Assembly: GCF_025457425.1 (NCBI RefSeq)
Contig: NZ_JAMXIA010000002.1
Span: 62,001-126,000 of the forward strand
Direction: 5' to 3'
From: Chryseobacterium foetidum
Lineage (GTDB): Bacteria > Bacteroidota > Bacteroidia > Flavobacteriales > Weeksellaceae
Length of the DNA stretch: 64,000 nt
In this document: piece by piece, positions 62,180 to 64,000 of the stretch
Numbering within the stretch: position 1 is the stretch's first letter
Layout: each line of letters starts with the position of its first letter
Made by a program: the position numbers and the translations under genes
The notes under the pieces: generated by a model
Told to the model about the DNA's origin: nothing
Seen by the model: only the letters and a program-made list of their open reading frames with translations
The model's database searches: none

Positions 62180-62545
62180 ATGGCAGTAAAACGAGGTTAC
62201 AACAATTGCATTGACACAATAAAACCGGTACGTGATTTTCTAGATGTTATGAGCGGAAAATGGAAATTTCCAATACTTGTATCTATTGGTGTAGGAAATG
62301 ACAGGTTTACTGATATTCAGGACAGTATTCCCGGAATCACTCCCAAGGTTTTAGCGAAAGAATTAAAAGAATTAGAACAGCACGAGCTCATAAAGAGAAC
62401 AATTACCAATGATTATCCGGTAAAAATAACTTATACAAGAGAACTTTACGCAGATACACTGACGCCGATAATTTATGCTATGAAAGACTGGGGAATCAAC
62501 CATCGTGAAAAAGTTTTTGGTGCCAAAGAGGAAGATAATGGTTAA
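62180..62545 (+). CDS. HxlR-family transcriptional regulator, 121 aa
   Basis: The winged-helix signature is complete: VRDFLDVMSGKWKFPILVSI, RFTDIQDSIPGITPKVLAKE, LKELEQHELIKRTITNDYPV, ITYTRELYADTLTPIIYAMK. The start at 62180 (MAVKRGYNNCIDTIKPVRDF) gives the normal length; a TTG at 62132 is less likely because it lies within a promoter-like TTACTTTG. The single Cys at residue 10, before the first helix, sits where redox-sensing HxlR proteins (YodB, HypR) have theirs. It probably represses the divergent nitroreductase cluster until quinones or electrophiles modify that Cys. Confidence 0.87.
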   Translation: MAVKRGYNNCIDTIKPVRDFLDVMSGKWKFPILVSIGVGNDRFTDIQDSIPGITPKVLAKELKELEQHELIKRTITNDYPVKITYTRELYADTLTPIIYAMKDWGINHREKVFGAKEEDNG

Positions 62546-62725
62546 TATTATATGAAGAATGTTTTCTCTTATAAAAATGCCATAAATTTTAAGGATGTAA
62601 AACGTCTATTGGAATAATAATGCTTTTTCAGATCGTTTTTTAAACTATTTCTTGATATTTAATTTAATATTTAAAACTAAATGGTAATATCTATTGTGAA
62701 AAAAAATCATACGAGATGATTAATT

Positions 62726-63445
62726 TTACTTTGCAAAATAATGTATTTTCATAGGTATTCCCAAAATATCTAAATTATTGGTCTCGAAAGAACTGCCAGA
62801 ATTTACCATCTCCTCAAGGGTCACTGCCAGGCAGATAGAATCTAAAATATCATCTGCAGAAACATGTTTTCGTCTAAAGTTACGCATCGAATTATTATAG
62901 ATCATTTCTGCTTTATCGGAGTAATTGCTTAACACCTGCAATCTTTCCTGCTGACCCTTATCTGTCTTTTTATTGAATTCCATAGATTGGTGATTGTTCA
63001 AAAAATGGAACGCAACCTCAGGATGTGATTCTTTGATTTTATCTACAAGGCTTCGGTTACTTTGTAAAAGTTGATCGACTTCTCTGATTTTTGGAACTAT
63101 ACCCCAGGATTGTTTGGAAATCCCTTTATTAATTATTTCTTTATTTATCTGATTAGCTTCTTCATATGATGAAGCATATATTGCCTCCCGACACGGCACT
63201 GAAAACAGACTCGCTTTTCTTTTTTTGGATAAAATTTTTCGGTTTAGCATTTCGCAATTTCTTTCAGTAAGATCAACATTGGCGAGACCAACAGGCATAT
63301 CAATCATGAACATGCTGTTTTCAGGATAAAAACGTATCAGATCTGCCAGACTTTTAAAGAGGTTTGCAGAACTGCAATTCAATGAAACAGCTACCCATCC
63401 ATACTTACAGCCATCAATCCCTATTAATTTTTTGCATTTTGCCAA
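62726..63445 (-). CDS. DUF429 domain protein, 239 aa
   Basis: The start KLIGIDGCKYGWVAVSLNCS and the later FMIDMPVGLANVDLTERNCE, SVPCREAIYA, SKQSWGIVPKIREVDQLLQS and SHPEVAFHFLN match DUF429. This is a RNase H-like fold of unknown biochemical activity, present in many genomes. D/E residues in GIDG and MIDMP could bind metal. Monocistronic, divergent from the sugar kinase. Confidence 0.85.
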   Translation of the reverse strand: MAKCKKLIGIDGCKYGWVAVSLNCSSANLFKSLADLIRFYPENSMFMIDMPVGLANVDLTERNCEMLNRKILSKKRKASLFSVPCREAIYASSYEEANQINKEIINKGISKQSWGIVPKIREVDQLLQSNRSLVDKIKESHPEVAFHFLNNHQSMEFNKKTDKGQQERLQVLSNYSDKAEMIYNNSMRNFRRKHVSADDILDSICLAVTLEEMVNSGSSFETNNLDILGIPMKIHYFAK

Positions 63446-63501
63446 AATCTAATGTAATTTAGATGGTAAATATAATCACTTTAAATTACTGACTAAAAAT
63501 T

Positions 63502-64000
63502 ATGATAATAGGATTAGATATTGGTACGTCGTCTACAAAAGCCGTTGCATTTGACCTGAAAGGCAAAGTCCTGGCAATACAAAGTATATCTTATCCTATA
63601 CTGAATCCTCTGGAAGGACATTACGAACAGGATCCTGAGGTTATTTTTAAGGCGTGTATTGAGTCGATTGCGCGTGTAATGAATGAATTACAGGATCCTT
63701 ATAAGATGCTGAAGCCTGTATGTGTTTCTGTTAGCAGTGCCATGCATGGACTGATAGCTGTTGACGAATCAGGCAGTCCACTCACGAATTGCATTATCTG
63801 GGCTGACCGGAGAAGTGAAGATATAGCTAACGGATTGAAGACAAATGAAGAAGGAAGAATATTATATCAACAGATCGGAACGCCCATTCATCCCATGACT
63901 TTGCTTTGCAAACTAATATGGATGAAATCCTGTGATGAAAAAGTGTTTATCCGGTCTCATAAATTTATTGGTATTAAGGAATTTCTTTTTTACCGACTCT
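63502..64000 (+). CDS. FGGY-family carbohydrate kinase, N-terminal part (cut by window end)
   Basis: The frame MIIGLDIGTSSTKAVAFDLK carries the phosphate-1 motif DIGTSSTK. It continues EGHYEQDPEVIFKACIESIA, SVSSAMHGLIAVDESGSPL, NCIIWADRRS and TPIHPMTLLCKLIWMK. The MHG and WADRR motifs fit the xylulokinase/gluconokinase branch; IHPM…KL is most like FGGY gluconate kinases of Bacteroidota. It runs past position 64000, so the ATPase end is not visible. The expected reaction is ATP-dependent phosphorylation of a sugar or gluconate. Confidence 0.85.
   Translation, partial: MIIGLDIGTSSTKAVAFDLKGKVLAIQSISYPILNPLEGHYEQDPEVIFKACIESIARVMNELQDPYKMLKPVCVSVSSAMHGLIAVDESGSPLTNCIIWADRRSEDIANGLKTNEEGRILYQQIGTPIHPMTLLCKLIWMKSCDEKVFIRSHKFIGIKEFLFYRL

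Overview
The window looks like chromosomal DNA of a flavobacterium, most likely Chryseobacterium or a close relative in the Weeksellaceae. It is AT-rich and carries many promoters with the Bacteroidota -7 element TAnnTTTG. It encodes a SusC/SusD pair, DUF3945/DUF4099 proteins, a histone H1-like protein, and many secreted proteins ending their signal in AQ. No rRNA, tRNA or CRISPR array was seen.

Layout. 0-7 kb: two secreted proteins, a stretch of relics (IS3-family transposase, two small genes broken in homopolymer runs), then an NmrA reductase, an alpha/beta hydrolase and a Crp-type regulator. 7-22.5 kb: accessory DNA with long gene-poor gaps. It holds a GNAT acetyltransferase, a second Crp-type regulator, an Ntn hydrolase, a CPBP protease, a serine beta-lactamase-like protein and a histone H1-like gene. 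It also holds three copies of a DUF4099/DUF3945 gene (one intact, one with a single nonsense codon, one decayed), three copies of a ~235 bp dispersed repeat, and IS982 and RadC remnants.

22.8-38.1 kb: a functional cluster. It contains a phospholipase-D-like membrane protein operon, Cys-rich small proteins, a TPR histidine kinase with its LuxR-type response regulator, and an HTH-membrane protein followed by a three-gene TerB-C / BrxC-BrxD-type ATPase / Lhr-like helicase operon matching the Shango anti-phage system. Small secreted and DUF3892 proteins follow. Six transcription units here share a palindrome (consensus TTAYGG-N4-CCATAA) placed exactly 25 nt upstream of the TTTG of the -7 element. 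This implies one dedicated activator and a regulon, and it led to a 46-codon gene that would otherwise be missed.

38.1-49 kb: further defence-like genes. These are an SF1 helicase with a C-terminal nuclease domain, a PrrC-like AAA ATPase, a HEPN-NB-ARC (STAND) protein, an XRE regulator, a second DUF3892 protein and an IS1182-family element whose two ends form terminators.

49-64 kb: a probable rod-shaped structured RNA (6S-like candidate), a SusC-SusD-S9 peptidase operon for peptide or oligomer uptake, and a secreted beta-rich protein. After these come a detoxification cluster (nitroreductase, flavin monooxygenase, F420-like NADP reductase, Ohr, NmrA reductase) divergent from an HxlR regulator, a DUF429 protein, and the start of an FGGY sugar kinase cut by the window end.
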